From Chrysomallon squamiferum (taxonomy: Eukaryota; Mollusca; Gastropoda; Neomphalida; Peltospiridae), in the NCBI GenBank assembly GCA_012295275.1, contig CM022668.1:14532522-14569430 (forward strand): 36,909 nucleotides of DNA, written 5' to 3'. The position numbers were made by a program, and so were the translations under genes. Positions 19,845 to 32,477 of this stretch are shown here, one piece after another; the stretch's first letter is position 1, and each line of letters starts with the position of its first letter. The notes under the pieces are model-generated. The model was not told the origin of the DNA. It saw only the letters and a list, made by a program, of their open reading frames with translations, and did no database searches.

Positions 19845-22704
19845 CAGTTTCTAAGTAATTAAATTACTAATGAATTTATGAAACAGAAGGAGTTCAACCA
19901 TAATAAAAAGTTCATGTTAAACGTATTGTATTATATACTATATGTGGTTTGTATGCATGTTTATCAGTATGTAGTATGTTTGAAGAAACATAAATATCTA
20001 ATGTTGGTATGAGAACATAACATGTCTGTTACATCATTATGTTAATTTTATTTTAAAACCCACACCGTACACAATAATTCAAACTATTAATATATCTCGT
20101 GTCGCACTCAGTTTGCTCGCTGTTATTTTCGTTATACATTACACATGATCAGGTAGTTCATAAAGCTTTTGACCGATAAACGAAAGTGAGTTATCAGAAA
20201 TACGAGTTTTCGGGGAAATACCTTTTCCTCAGGAACGGAGCTGTTTTATCAATACTTATATAAAGCACCAACGAGTACTGTATTTGTAGTCAAGCGACTA
20301 TCACAAAGTAATTCTTTGGTGAACAGCTCGAGGTGAATTCAGTTTTGGGATTTTATTGCCTTGGGAAAAGAAGATATGGCTTCGGGTAAGATTTTAAAAT
20401 CTAGTTAAATAGTGAGAAATAATTAATTAATTAATTAAAAGTAATTAGGATCAACAAAATACTTATGTTGATAGAAAAAGTGTTAGTGGAATTTGTTTAT
20501 TTCTTTCCGAATTTTAAATTTTATTTTATTATTTTTATTATATATATATAAAGCTCATAATGAAACATTTGACAATTCATATATGAAATCTTTTTTCTCT
20601 TTTTCTTTCTCTTAGTGTTAAATGTTAATTCTATGTACACGGCAAACGTTTCATGCGCGTCAGTGAAATTGATAGGAATCCTCTTCATACGAGAGACGCC
20701 AAGCATGCATTAAACTATATAAAAATAAATTATGAATTAATTTGTGAGAAATTGTATTTTTTTATTTTGTCAAAACTTTTACTAATAAAATGCAAGAAAT
20801 CTTTCCAAACTTGTACATTTGTTTAAGTATTTGCTTATCACTGCTCAATACAAACTCGTCTTTTTCTGCTCTTAAACGCGATCCACTCCGAAAGATGAAA
20901 AGCTCAGTAATTTGTTATTAATGAGTGTAGAATACTTTTATTCTGGAAATTATATTTTAACAGTATTCTGGATCAGTCTGCTGAAAGATTAACCAGAATA
21001 ATATTTACGTTCCTAGATACATATGTAGGCCTCTGTATCTTTTTAATTTACAACACAGTAACGGTATTTTGGAGTTGCTTTTCTTTATGCTAATTACAGG
21101 TGCTCTGATAAGATGGTATTATTCTCGTTATTACTCCAAAATTAATTCATTTGTAATATGATTGCAATAAATTGGACGAAACGAGAGTGTAAAATTCGGG
21201 ATAGGGGCTTTGGCGAGTGTCAACAGGCAAAAAAGAAAGCTCGAAGGCTAAGGGCCGTACATTTGGTTAATATCTTACTGATAATATCTTACCAACCCTT
21301 TTCTCATGCAACAACGAGTACTGTGCTGTATTTGTCGTCAAGCGGCGAAATTAATTCTGTAGTGACCAGTCTTAATCGAATTCAGTTTTGGGATTTTGTT
21401 AACTTGCGGTAAAGACAAAATATGGCTTTGTGAAAAATGGTTGAAATTCAATAAAATTGTAATAAACAAATTTATCAATCAATTAATTAATTAAAAATAA
21501 ATAAATCAGGAAGTATATTCATAGAATAATATATTAGATAAACAGATATTTGCAAGAGGACACGTTATCAAATGTCACTGAATTTATAAACAACTATTTA
21601 TTTATTGTTGCTTTTAAAAGGGTTAGGCAGCACACTTCTGTCACTGAGATAAAATGTATTTCTCCGAACACTGCTTTTTGGTGCTAGGAACGTGACAAAG
21701 TAGCTGTTGATATTCACTTTGAGGACACCTCAAGTCCAAACCCTGTAAAACTAATTAAGGAGAAATACAGAATTAGTTTCTGGTAGCCCGTTGACGACAA
21801 ATACAACACAGTAACATCCATTGCGCTGCACAGACTTCCTTTTACCACGAAATTATACAATATTATATTATGACATACACTCGGTATCTGCTATTAATGC
21901 AGTTAGATTTTGTGTGTGAGGGACAGGGCGATCTATTTTATTAGTACTTTAGTTTCTTTATTTAATTTATTTGTTTGTCTATCTTGCGCCCACAGGGAGC
22001 AAGTGAGCGCGGAGGAACACACGCACAGACAAACAAACAAACACACACAGACACAAACACACACACACACACAAACAAACACACACGAACATACATATAA
22101 ACAAACGTAATGCATCCCCTTTGTCATATTCTTTGTACTAACACGCTGTTTCTGAGAAATACTGTGACGTCATGAATAGTAATGACTTGCCAACCGCTGT
22201 ACTGAACAACAAAGATCAGTTTGTTGCATCTGTCATCAAGGAGACATGATAAACTATTTTTGTCCTGTATTGAAATTCGTATTGATTTGATAACGCTGTG
22301 TAAAACATAATATATAGATTCAACAAGACGTTTCAAATTTAATTAAATTGTAAGAAATAATAAAAAAAAAAGATTAATAATAATATTTTAATGAAAATAT
22401 GCAAATTCAACTAATGGAGTTTCCTTTCGTCTCCTTTGTTTGTGTTAGGTTTTAAATTTATTCTTTACCAATATTTCATACTGAAATATTTCGCATCATT
22501 TAAATGACAAAAAATTATCACTTGAATATTATTTGTGTTTTTTTATAAATTAAAATTACTTTAGGATCTCGTCACTGCATTTATAAACAATTAAACAAAA
22601 TATTCAGGTCTCATGTAAGAGTCAAACATAAACACGAGTTTCTTCTTATAATTTTCAGCGGATTGGCTTCATCATTGTTTTGTTTTATTTTATTTTATTT
22701 TATT

Positions 22705-22739
<35 letters not shown>

Positions 22740-23162
22740 TTATTATTATCTCTATTATATATATTTTTTATTTCCTAGATATATTAGGTGTAATATATCA
22801 GTATTTACTAATATGTTTCTTAAACAAAACTCATGCAACAGCATGTACCTATTTTGTATTTCAAAATATATATTCAGAATTACATCCATTTTAGTTTGTA
22901 ACTAAATTTCTAATCTATTATAGAAAAAAAAAGTTATCATTTCTGTGTAACTAAATTACTGATGTATTCTTCAAACATAGAATAGTTCATTTCTATCTGA
23001 CTAAAATACTGATTTTTTTTAAAGAAAAGGTGTTTGTTTCTAAATATTTACACCGTGTTGTCTTTTATTTATGGTTTCTATGAATCAGTGTGCGCGTGTG
23101 TGTGTTCGTATGGTTTTTTTTTTGTATCAGATCTTCAAACTTATTCCTTTAGAACAAAACAC
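19845..23162. repeat. Tandem unit 1, about 3.3 kb
   Basis: Starts at the block TCTCAGTTTCTAAGTAATTA and is repeated as a direct neighbour at 23163-26512. The stretch 20840-22340 matches 24120-25620 almost base for base at an offset of 3280. It contains the TATGTACACGGCAAACG block, the GAATCCTCTTCATACGAGAG block, the core module and a reversed module. Confidence 0.75.
21597..21850 (-). repeat. Reverse-oriented module in tandem unit 1
   Basis: Reads on the minus strand as the standard order of the dispersed family (GCTAGGAACGTGACAAAGTA is the reverse of the common start; TTTGTCGTCAACGGGCTACC appears on the minus strand near 21780). Its right part, 21769-21842, is an inverted copy of 19385-19460. 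The second tandem unit carries it at 24877-25130. Confidence 0.65.
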
Positions 23163-25640
23163 GTTTCAGTATCCAAGTTACTAAATTTCTCATGTATTTC
23201 TAAAACAGAGGGCGGCGTTCAACCATAATAAAAAGTCCATGTTAAATGTTCTGTATTTCATACTATATGTGGTTTGTACACGTTTGTCTGTATGTATGCT
23301 TGTTTGAAGAAATATACAGATCTAATACTGCTTTGATAAAATAACATGTTTATTACATCATTACCTTAGTTTAAAATTCAAAGTATTTATATCTGTTATG
23401 TCACACTCTGTTTGCTTGTTGTTATTTTCCATCTACATGACACATGATCAGGTAGTTCATAAAACTGTTAACTGATAAAGGAAAGTGAGTCATCAGAAAT
23501 ACGAGTTTTCGGGGAAACACGTTTTCCTCAGGAACGGAGCTGTTTGATCAATACTTATATAAAGCACCAACGAGTACTGTATTTGTCGTCCAGAGGCTAT
23601 CACAAAGTAATTCTTTGGTGAACAGCTCCAGGTGAATTCAGTTTTGGGGTTTTATTGCCTTGGGAAAAGAAGATATGGCTTCGGGTAAGATTTTAAAATC
23701 TAGTTAAATAGTAAGAAATAAATTAATTAATTAATAAAAAGTAATTAGGATCAACAAAATACTTATGTTGATAAAAAGAGTTAGTGGAGATTGTTTACTT
23801 CTTTCTTAATTTTGAAATTTATTTTTAATTTTTATTATATATATAAAGCTCATAATGAAACATTTGACAATCATATATGAAACCTTTTTTCTCTTTTTCT
23901 TTCTCTTAGTGTTAAATGTTAATTCTATGTACACGGCAAACGCTTCATGCGCGTCAGTGAAATTGATAGGAATCCTGTTTATACGAGAAAAGCCATGGAT
24001 GCTTTAAACTATATAAAAAATAAATTATGAATTAATTTGTGCGAAATTGTATTTTTTCAGTTATACAAACTTCTAATAATAAAATGCAAGATGTACATTT
24101 GTTTAAGTATTTACTGATCACTGCTCAATACAAACTCGTCTTTTTCTGCTCTTAAACGCGATCCACTCCGAAAGATGAAAAGCTCAGTAATTTGTTATTA
24201 ATGAGTGTAGAATACTTTTATTCTGGAAATTATATTTTAACAGTATTCTGGATCAGTCTGCTGAAAGATTAACCAGAATAATATTTACGTTCCTAGATAC
24301 ATATGTAGGCCTCTGTATCTTTTTAATTTACAACACAGTAACGGTATTTTGGAGTTGCTTTTCTTTATGCTAATTACAGGTGCTCTGATAAGATGGTATT
24401 ATTCTCGTTATTACTCCAAAATTAATTAATTTGTAATATGATTGCAATAAATTGGACGAAACGAGAGTGTAAAATTCGGGATAGGGGCTTTGGCGAGTGT
24501 CAACAGGCAAAAAAGAAAGCTCGAAGGCTAAGGGCCGTACATTGGGTTAATATCTTACTGATAATATCTTACCAACCCATCTCTCAAACAAAAACGAGTA
24601 CTGTGCTGTATTTGTCGTCAAGCGGCGAAATTAATTCTGTAGTGACCAGTCTTAATCGAATTCAGTTTTGGGATTTTGTTAACTTGCGGTAAAGACAAAA
24701 TATGGCTTTGTGAAAAATGGTTGAAATTCAATAAAATTGTAACAAACAAATTTATCAATCAATTAATTAATTAAAAATAAATAAATCAGGAAGTATATTC
24801 ATAGAATAATATATTAGATAAACAGATATTTGCAAGAGGACACGTTATCAAATGTCACTGCCTTTATAAACAACTATTTATTTATTGTTGCTTTTAAAAG
24901 GGTTAGACAGCACACTTCTGTCACTGAGATAAAATGTATTTCTCCGAACACTGCTTTTTGGTGCTAGGAACGTGACAAAGTAGCTGTTGATATTCACTTT
25001 GAGGACACCTCAAGTCCAAACCCTGTAAAACTAATTAAGGAGAAATACAGAATTAGTTTCTGGCAGCCCGTTGACGACAAATACAACACAGTAACATCCA
25101 TTGCGCTGCCCAGACTTCCTTTTACCACGAAATTATACAATATTATATTATGACATACACTCGGTATCTGCTATTAATGCAGTTAGATTTTGTGTGTGAG
25201 GGACAGGGCGATCTATTTTATTAGTACTTTAGTTTTTTTATTTAATTTTTCTGTTTGTCTATCTTGCGCCCACAGGGAGCAAGTGAGCGCGGAGGAACAC
25301 ACGCACAGACAAACAAACAAACACACACAGACACAAACACACACACACACACAAACAAACACACACGAACATACATATAAACAAACGTAATGCATCCCCT
25401 TTGTCATATTCTTTGTACTAACACGCTGTTTCTGAGAAATACTGCGATCTCATGAATAGTAATGACTTGCCAACCGCTGTACTGAACAACAAAGATCAGT
25501 TTGTTGCATCTGTCGTCAAGGAGACATGATAAACTATTTTTGTCCTGTATTGAAATTCGTATTGATTTGATAACGCTGTGTACAACATAATATATAGATT
25601 CAACAAGACGTTTCAAATTTAATTAAACTGTAAGAAATAA

Positions 25641-25671
<31 letters not shown>

Positions 25672-25990
25672 TTTTAATGAAAATATACAAATTCAACTAA
25701 TGGAGTTTCCTTTCTTCTCCTTTGTTTGTGTTAGGTTTTAAATTTATTCTTTACCAATATTTCATACTGAAATATTTCGCATCATTTAAATGACAAAAAA
25801 TTATCACTTGAATTTTATTTGTGTTTTTTTATAAACTAAAATTACTTTAGGATCTCGTCACTGCATTTATAATCAATTAAACAAAATATTCAGGTCTCAT
25901 GTAAGAGTCAAACATAAACACGAGTTTCTTCTTATAATTTTCAGCGGATTGGCTTCATCATTGTTTTGTTTTATTTTATTTTATTTTATT

Positions 25991-26065
<75 letters not shown>

Positions 26066-26512
26066 TTGGTTGATTGATTTATTATTATTATCACTATTAT
26101 ATTTATTTTATATTTCCTTGATATATTAGGTTTAATATATCAGTATTTACTAATATGTTTCTTTAACAAAACTCATGCAACAGCATGTACCTATTTTGTA
26201 TTTCAAAATATATATTCAGAATTACATCCATTTTAGTTTGTAACTAAATTTCTAATCTATTATAGAAAAAAAGAAGAAAAAAGTTATCATTTCTGTGTAA
26301 CTAAATTACTGATGTATTCTTCAAACATAGAAAGTTCGTTTCTATCTGACTAAAATACTGATTTTTTTTTAAAGAAAAGGTGTTTGTTTCTAAATATTTA
26401 TACCGTGTTGTCTTTTATTTATGGTTTCTATGAATCAGTGTGCGCGTGTGTGTGTTCGTATGGGTTTTTTTTGTATCTGATCTTCAAACTTGTTCCTTTA
26501 GAACAAAACACG
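23163..26512. repeat. Tandem unit 2, about 3.35 kb
   Basis: Direct copy of the preceding unit. It differs by small indels, a longer ATTT tract (25970-26065, against 22675-22745) and an AAT tract at 25640-25668 in place of an A run. Short open frames repeated in both units (for example at 21158 and 24438) belong to the repeat and are not treated as genes. Confidence 0.75.
25970..26065. repeat. ATTT microsatellite (expanded)
   Basis: About 70 bases of ATTT units following TTTTA units. The paralogous tract at 22675-22745 is shorter, so this tract grew after the tandem duplication. Confidence 0.9.
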
Positions 26513-27300
26513 TTTCAGTATCCAAGTTACTAAATTACTCATGTATTTCTAAAACAGAGGGCGGCGTTCAACCATAATTAAAAGTCCACGTTAAATGTGC
26601 TCTATTTTATACTCTATATAGTTTCTATACATGTTTGTCTGTATGTATGCATGTTTGATGACATATGCAGATCTAATATTGCTATGATAAAATAAAATTG
26701 TTATTACATCATTACCTTAGTTTAAAATCAACAATGTACACATGCATTCAAAGTATTTGTATCTGTTATGTCACACTCTGTTTGCTCGTTGTTATTTTCT
26801 TTAAACATTATACATGATCAGATAGTTAATGAAGCTGTTATCTTATATGGCAAAGTGGGTGGCTCATAACCACCTATTTTCGTGTAAATACGTTTTCCTC
26901 GGGAACAGAGCTGTTTTGTCAACCCTTATATAAAGCAACAACGAGTACACTTCTCTATTTGTCGTCAATCGGTTATTAAAAATCAATTCTGTGGTGAACT
27001 GTCCGAACTGAATTCAGTTTGGGGATTTTATTAACTTCGGGAAAATAAAAAACATGGCGTTTTGAATTTAATTAAATTGAAAAAATAAATTAATCAGTGA
27101 ATTAACTAATAAAAAAAAAATAATTAGTAATCTCTATTTATAGAATAATATATTAAAGAAACAGATATTTGCAAGAGGGCAGGTAATCAAATGTCACTGA
27201 ATTTATAAAGAACTAAACAAAATATTTACTTCACTTACACACACTGTATCGTCAGTCAGGTTTCATGTGACAGTCAAACATAAACACGAGTTTGTTCTTG
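26513..27300. repeat. Third, partial tandem unit
   Basis: Begins with the same TTTCAGTATCCAAGTTACTA block as the other units and continues through the core module (26885-27030) and the block with GTTATCAAATGTCACTGAAT-type text. It then passes into the unit that carries the GTPase exon. Confidence 0.65.
26885..27030 (+). repeat. Representative copy of the dispersed core module
   Basis: Order within the module: TTTTCCTCRGGAACAGAGCT, TATATAAAGCAACAACGAGT, TTTGTCGTCAAGCGGCTATC, then a GAATTCAGTTTTGGGATTTT block. Forward copies lie at about 8638, 11770, 12820, 16318, 19400, 20210, 21290, 23515, 24575, 26885 and 34370, with partial ones near 27815 and 30185. A related subtype with GTCGTCAAGGAGACATGATA lies at about 7460, 13820, 15150, 22160 and 25440. 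Reverse copies lie at about 9855-9990, 17525-17640, 21770 and 25050. No coding capacity, tRNA-like head or clear termini were seen, so the class of element is unknown. Confidence 0.7.
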
Positions 27301-28309
27301 TATTTTTCATTACCTTAGCATGCCGACTGTTTTACTTATTTTATTTTATTTTATATCATTTCATTTTATTTTATCATTTTTAATGTATATATTTATTTTT
27401 ACTAATTACTTTTTAATTATTTTTGTTCTTTCTTTCTTTGTTTATTTATTTATTTTCACTATTATATTTTTTATACTTGTTTTATTTTTATTTTTGTATT
27501 TATATGCTTAACAGTTTAATACATCAGTATTAAATATTTAGTTTCTCAAAGAGAAATCATGGAACAGCATGTAACTATTTTCTCTTTCAAAATATACAGT
27601 ATATACTCAGAATTACACCCGTTTCAGTTTATAACTGAATTACTGATGTATTTTTCAAACTGAGAAAGTTCATTTGTATGTAACTAAAATGCTGATTTTT
27701 GTAAGAAAGGAAATTTGTTTCTATATATTTAAACTGTGTTATGTTTTATTTATGGTCTCTATACTTTCTATGAATCTGTGTGCGCGCGTGGGTGTTCGTA
27801 TGTGTTTCTGTCTGTAAACGGCTATCAGAAACTAATAATGCGCTGAAAAATCCTAACCTACTTCAGTTTTGGGATTTTATTGACGTTGTTTCATGTAAGA
27901 CCTTATAAATATTATTAAAGTTTAATAAATAAATAAATAGAGAAAGAAATCAATACAAAAAGTCAATAAAATATATTTTAACATGATCAAAATCTCGTGT
28001 TTTGTAGTTTTGAAATGTATTGCATAATGAAATCTCGAATGACAGAATTAAAGATTTAATATTATATTTCTTTAGTTATAAACAATAATTACTCTGGGAT
28101 CTCATCATCATTATATAAAAGAGGTGGATCCATACAAATCGCTTTCTCGGACAATCATTACAAACTGGATATATTTAAAGATTATACACATACAGTCAGG
28201 CCGATAGATAGACAGAGCACAATGATGATGATAGTAATAATATTAACAACAGTGAAAATATCAAAATAATGACTTCGTTTCTACACAGAGTGTTTTTAAT
28301 TTGTTTCAG
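27301..28309 (+). other. Non-coding sequence upstream of GTPase exon 1
   Basis: Simple T/A-rich text (about 27320-27490) is followed by the ACAGCATGTAACTATTTT block, a partial core module (27815-27890), an ATGATGATAGTAATAATATT stretch and a TTTGTTTCAG acceptor at 28300-28309. The last about 330 bases recur upstream of the other two GTPase exons. An older relative of it lies at 8940-9170 and 16620-16850, where no GTPase exon follows. Confidence 0.6.
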
Positions 28310-28999
28310 ATTCCGACAGTGAAAGTGAACTGCGCATTGTTATGATTGGGATGGCTGCTTCAGGAAAAAGTGCGTCCGCTAACACCATCCTTGGAGAGAA
28401 ACATTTTCAGACTAAAGCTGGTGCTAGAACCTGCAAGGCAGAACGAACAACTCGATTTGGTCAGGACATTCTCATCGTTGATACGCCAAGAGCATTCGAC
28501 ACCGGTCGTTCACAAGGAGAGATTAGGAAAGAAATCATGCAGAGAATCAAGATGAGTGATCCAGGACCACATGCTTTCATCATGACTCTGCAGGCAAAGA
28601 CGTTGACTCCAGAAGATGAAAAAACAATCCAATACTACGAGCAAGTATTTGGAGAAAAACTGTTTGATTACATGTGTCTCCTGTTCACCAGAATTGACGA
28701 TCTTGAAGAGGACGATACAGATCTTGAAGAATTTGTAGATGAGGCACCAGAAAACCTAAAAGAATTAATCGACAGATGTGGAGGAAGATATGTCGGATTT
28801 AACAATCGCGAAAAAGACGAGGAAACGAAAGAAGAAATGGTTGAGCAGCTGATCGACATGATCAAATCCAATGTGCGAAAACATGGCGGTGAATATTATC
28901 AAATAGAAGCACAAGAAAAAGAAGAACGGAAACGGAAAGTAGGAATACAAAAACAAGGAAAAGAAAAGAAAAAAGTACTGGGAAAAAAGGAGAAAAAAG
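28310..28999 (+). CDS. AIG1/GIMAP GTPase exon 1 of 3 (phase 1-1)
   Basis: Internal exon of 690 nt between TTTCAG and GGTGAGT, encoding a complete AIG1-type G domain. Before the first Met (28342) the frame already reads SDSESELRIV, the beta-1 strand that must precede a P-loop, so that Met is not the true start. Counting from that Met, G1 is GMAASGKS (3-10). The G3 position has DTPR (47-50) where the family has DTPG. The family-specific box is PGPHAF (74-79), G4 is TRID (116-119) and G5 FNNR (153-156). The tail from about residue 190 is a Lys/Glu-rich helix. GIMAPs bind GTP and act in immune cells of vertebrates; molluscan relatives are linked to infection response. The exon begins with two bases of a codon and ends with one (G), so it can join to a copy of itself. 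Without splicing, the frame ends Gly-Glu-stop at 29005-29007. Confidence 0.9.
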
Positions 29000-29090
29000 G
29001 TGAGTAGTTATAGTAGTTACAGACAGTAATAATAGGAAGTGTAGAAAGTAGTATTATTACATAAACAAAAATATCTGAAGTCGAAAAAAG

Positions 29091-29161
<71 letters not shown>

Positions 29162-30691
29162 TATTATAATTTAATTGTTTGGTTTTTATTTTTCCTTTTT
29201 GTTTTTCTTTTTCTTTGCATTTATATGTTTTACCAGTATTAAATAATAGGTCTCTCAAATAAAAATCATACAACAGCATGTAACTATTTTGTCTTTCAAA
29301 ATAAATATTCAGAATAGCATTCGTTTCAATCTGTAACTGAATTACTCATCTATTTTAGAAAAAAAAAAAAAGAGTTTAACTTGGGGAAAAGATAAAACAT
29401 GGGTTCGGGTAAGACGTTTTAAATTTAATTAAATTGAAACAAATAAATAAATCAGTGAATTAATTAATAAACAAAAGAAATTTAGTAAGCTGTATTTACA
29501 GAATAGTATATTAGAGAAAGAGATATTTGCAAGAGGACAGGTTATCAAATGTTACTGAATTTATAAAGAACTAAACAAAATATTTACTTCACTTACACAC
29601 GCTGTATCATCAGTCAGGTCTCATGTAACAGTCAAACATAAACACGAGTTTGTTCTTATATTTTTCACTAGCTTGGCATGCCGACAGTTTTAGTTATTTT
29701 TGTTGTTGTTGTTTTTTGGGTTTTTTTATTTCTTTCCATTCTATTTTATTATTTTTTTATTGTATATATTTATTTTTATTATTACTTTTTAATTATTTTT
29801 GTTCTTTCTTTATTTATTTATTTATTTATTTTCACTATTATATTTTTTATACTTGTTTTATTTTTATTTTTGTATTTATATGTTTAATACATCAGTATTA
29901 AATATTTAGTTTCTCAAACAGAAATCATGGAACAGCATGCAACTATTTTCTCTTTCAAAATATACAGTATATACTCAGAATTACACCCGTTTCAGTTTAT
30001 AACTGAATTACTTACGTATTTTTCAAACTGAGAAAGTTCATTTGTATGTAACTAAAATGCTGATTTTTGTAAGAAAGGAAATTTGTTCCTATATATTTAA
30101 ACTGTGTTGTGTTTTATTTATACTCTCAATGGTTTCTATGAATCTGAGTGTGCGCGTGAGTGTTCGTATGTGTTTCTGTCTGCTGCAAACGGCTAAAACA
30201 AACTAATAATGCACTGAAAAATCTTATTAAGGTTACTTCATGTAAGACGTTATAAATATTATTAAATTTTAATAAATAAATAAATAGAGAAAGAAATCAA
30301 TAAAAGATATTTTAAAATAATCAAATTTCTCAACGTTAATCAAATTTAAAGGTTTTTAGTGAAGTTTCTTTTCTTCTTTTATAGTTTAGAAACTTATTGG
30401 ATAATGAAATCTCAAATGACAGATTTAATAATTTACTATTATATTTCTTTAGTTTTAAACAATAATTACTCTGGGATCTGATCTTCATTATATAAAAAAC
30501 GTTGACCCATACAAATTGCTTTCTGTCGACAATCATTACAAACAGGATATATTTAAAAATATACACAGAGAGACAGGCGGATACTTAGGTAGACAGATCA
30601 CAATGATGATGATAATAATAATATTAACAGCAGTGAAAATAGCAAAAAAAACGCTGTCATTTCTACATAGAGTGTATTTAATTAGTTTCAG
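29000..30691 (+). other. Intron between GTPase exons 1 and 2
   Basis: 1692 nt from GTGAGT to TTAGTTTCAG. It contains an ATTT microsatellite (29088-29160), the ACAGCATGTAACTATTTT block twice (about 29270 and 29930) and a copy of the upstream region of exon 1 (27181-28309 matches about 29540-30691). The only open frames are T-rich simple sequence. Confidence 0.75.
29088..29160. repeat. ATTT microsatellite in intron
   Basis: Pure ATTT units shortly after the exon 1 donor. Exons 2 and 3 lack it at this place. Confidence 0.9.
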
Positions 30692-31375
30692 ATTCCGACA
30701 CTGAAAGTGAACTGCGCATTGTCATGATTGGGAAGGCTGCTTCAGGAAAAAGTGCGTCCGCTAATACCATCCTAGGAGAGAAACGTTTTCAGACTAAACC
30801 TGGTGCTAGAACCTGCAAGGCAGAACGAACAACTCGATTTGGTCAGGACATTCTCATCGTTGATACACCAAGAGCATTCGACACCGGTCGTTCACAAGAA
30901 GAGATTACGAAAGAAATCATGCAGAGTATCAGGATGAGTGCTCCAGGACCACATTCTTTCATCATGGCTCTGCAGGCAAAGGGTTTCACACCAGAAGATG
31001 AAAAAACAATCCAATACTACGAGCAAGTATTTGGAGAAAAACTGTTTGATTACATGTGTCTCCTGTTCACCAGAATTGACGATCTTGAAGAGGACGAAAT
31101 AGATTTTGAAGAATTTCTAGATGAGGCACCAGAAAACCTAAAAGAATTAATCGACAGATGTGGACGAAGATACGTCGGATTTAGCAATCGCGAAAGAGAC
31201 GAGAAAAAGAAAGAAAAAATGGTTCAGCAGCTGATCGACATGATCAAATCCAGAGAACATGGCGGTGAATATTATCAAGCAGAAGCACAAGAAAAAGAAG
31301 AACGGAAATGGAAAGTAGGAATAAAGAAACAAGGAAAAGAAAAGAAAAAAGTACTGGGAAAAAAGGAGAAAAAAG
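30692..31375 (+). CDS. AIG1/GIMAP GTPase exon 2 of 3 (phase 1-1)
   Basis: 684 nt, very close to exon 1 in DNA. It starts with the same phase (AT completing a codon, then SDTESELRIV) and ends with the same single G before GTGAGTAG. Motifs counted from the Met at 30724: P-loop GKAASGKS, G3-position DTPR (not DTPG), PGPHSF box, TRID, FSNR at G5. It is two residues shorter than exon 1 after IDMIKS. The tail (KKQGKEKKKVLGKKEKKG) is nearly the same as in exon 1, so these two are the most recent duplicates or have been kept alike by gene conversion. The spliced product could contain this domain in tandem with exon 1 or in its place. Confidence 0.9.
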
Positions 31376-32477
31376 GTGAGTAGTTATAGTAGTTACAGAC
31401 AGTAATAATAGGAATTGTAGAAAGCAGTAATAGTAGTTGTAGAGAAAGTAGCAATAGTAGTTGTAGAGAGTTGAATTATTGATGTATTTTTCAAGCTGGG
31501 AAAGTTCGTTTCTATTTAATTAGAATACTGATTGATTTTCGAAAAAAGGGCGTTTATTTGCGTATATTTAATCTATGTTGTATTTGATGTATACTGTATG
31601 TGTTTGTATCTCCTGCATGTTAACTTGATATATCATAAAGCAATTCGTTCTCTCTATCATAAAACAGCAAACAGAAATTAACAGACTAATTAGATTACGT
31701 ACAAAACTAGTCCGTCACGTCGAGAAGTAAAACGTGATAGTTAATAAACCAGTTAACCCACAGGAAACTAAATCAATAGTAAATTGCTATTTTCGGAGAA
31801 ATATAAATATATATTTTTCCGGTGAAAGCTATGTTAAGAGCGACATTATCCCTAAAGCTGACTTGGTTGAAGCCTAGGGTCGACTAAGGGCAGGGAGCCA
31901 TGTAGTTTTTCACTTACATATTTATTTGTTTATTTTGTTTTAAATGTTCAATGTTAATACTATGTAAAGTCAAATGCTTGATGCGCTTCACTGAAATTAA
32001 TTTATCGGAATCCTCCTTGATACGAAAGACTCTATGGATGTGATAAACTATATAAAAAATAAATTATGAGTCAATTTATATGAAACTTTGATGTTTTATC
32101 ACGAATGAGCAGAAACTGTGAGAGTCACCTCCCATTCTTTTTTAGTGAAGTTTCTTTTCTTCTTTTATAGTTTTGAAACTTATGGGAAAATGAAATCTCA
32201 AATGACAGATTTAACAATTTACTATTATATTTCTTTAGTTTTAAACAATAATTACTCTGGGATCTCATCTTCATTATATAAAAAACGTTGACCCATACAA
32301 ATTGCTTTCTGTGGACAATCATTACAAACAGGATATATTTAAAATTATACACAGAGAGACAGGCGGATACTTAGGTAGACATATCACAATGATGATGATA
32401 GTAATAATATTAACAGCAGTGAAAATATCAAAAAAAAAACGCTGTCATTTCTACAGAGTGTATTTAATTTGTTTCAG
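31376..32477 (+). other. Intron between GTPase exons 2 and 3
   Basis: 1102 nt from GTGAGT to TTGTTTCAG. It starts with a GTAGTTRTAG minisatellite (about 31380-31470) and includes the TATCCCTAAAGC block at 31841-31911 and a copy of the GTTAATACTATGTAAA block. From about 32140 it repeats the exon-2 upstream sequence. Confidence 0.75.
31841..31911 (+). repeat. TATCCCTAAAGC...GGGAGCCATG block, copy 1
   Basis: Matches 35900-35970 with small differences: shared TATCCCTAAAGC, GGTTGAAGCCTAG and GCAGGGAGCCATG. It is less AT-rich than its surroundings. It may be the internal part of an old short interspersed element, but no promoter boxes could be confirmed. Confidence 0.5.

Larger units (their letters stand above)
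15180..21600. repeat. Large duplicated block A (right copy)
   Basis: Direct-orientation partner of 7500-13140, offset close to 7680 bases over the best-conserved part. It contains its own copy of the Tc1 remnant, a three-unit minisatellite and an extra segment at 18705-19490. Confidence 0.8.

Noticed and set aside
21158-21412. 84-codon frame repeated at 24438 with few changes
   Set aside because: It lies wholly inside the dispersed repeat and crosses the core module used non-coding elsewhere. The equivalent sequence at about 12715 is frameshifted.
22165-22172. TGACGTCA match near 22165
   Set aside because: Other copies of the same repeat read TGACCTCA or TGCGATCTCA here, so it is a chance variant in a repeat, without a gene downstream.
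28668-28956. Minus-strand frames inside the GTPase exons
   Set aside because: Antisense shadows of the strongly supported plus-strand GTPase frame.
27320-29901. Phe/Tyr/Leu-rich frames around the GTPase units
   Set aside because: Translations of TTTA/TTTTA simple sequence, and not conserved between units.
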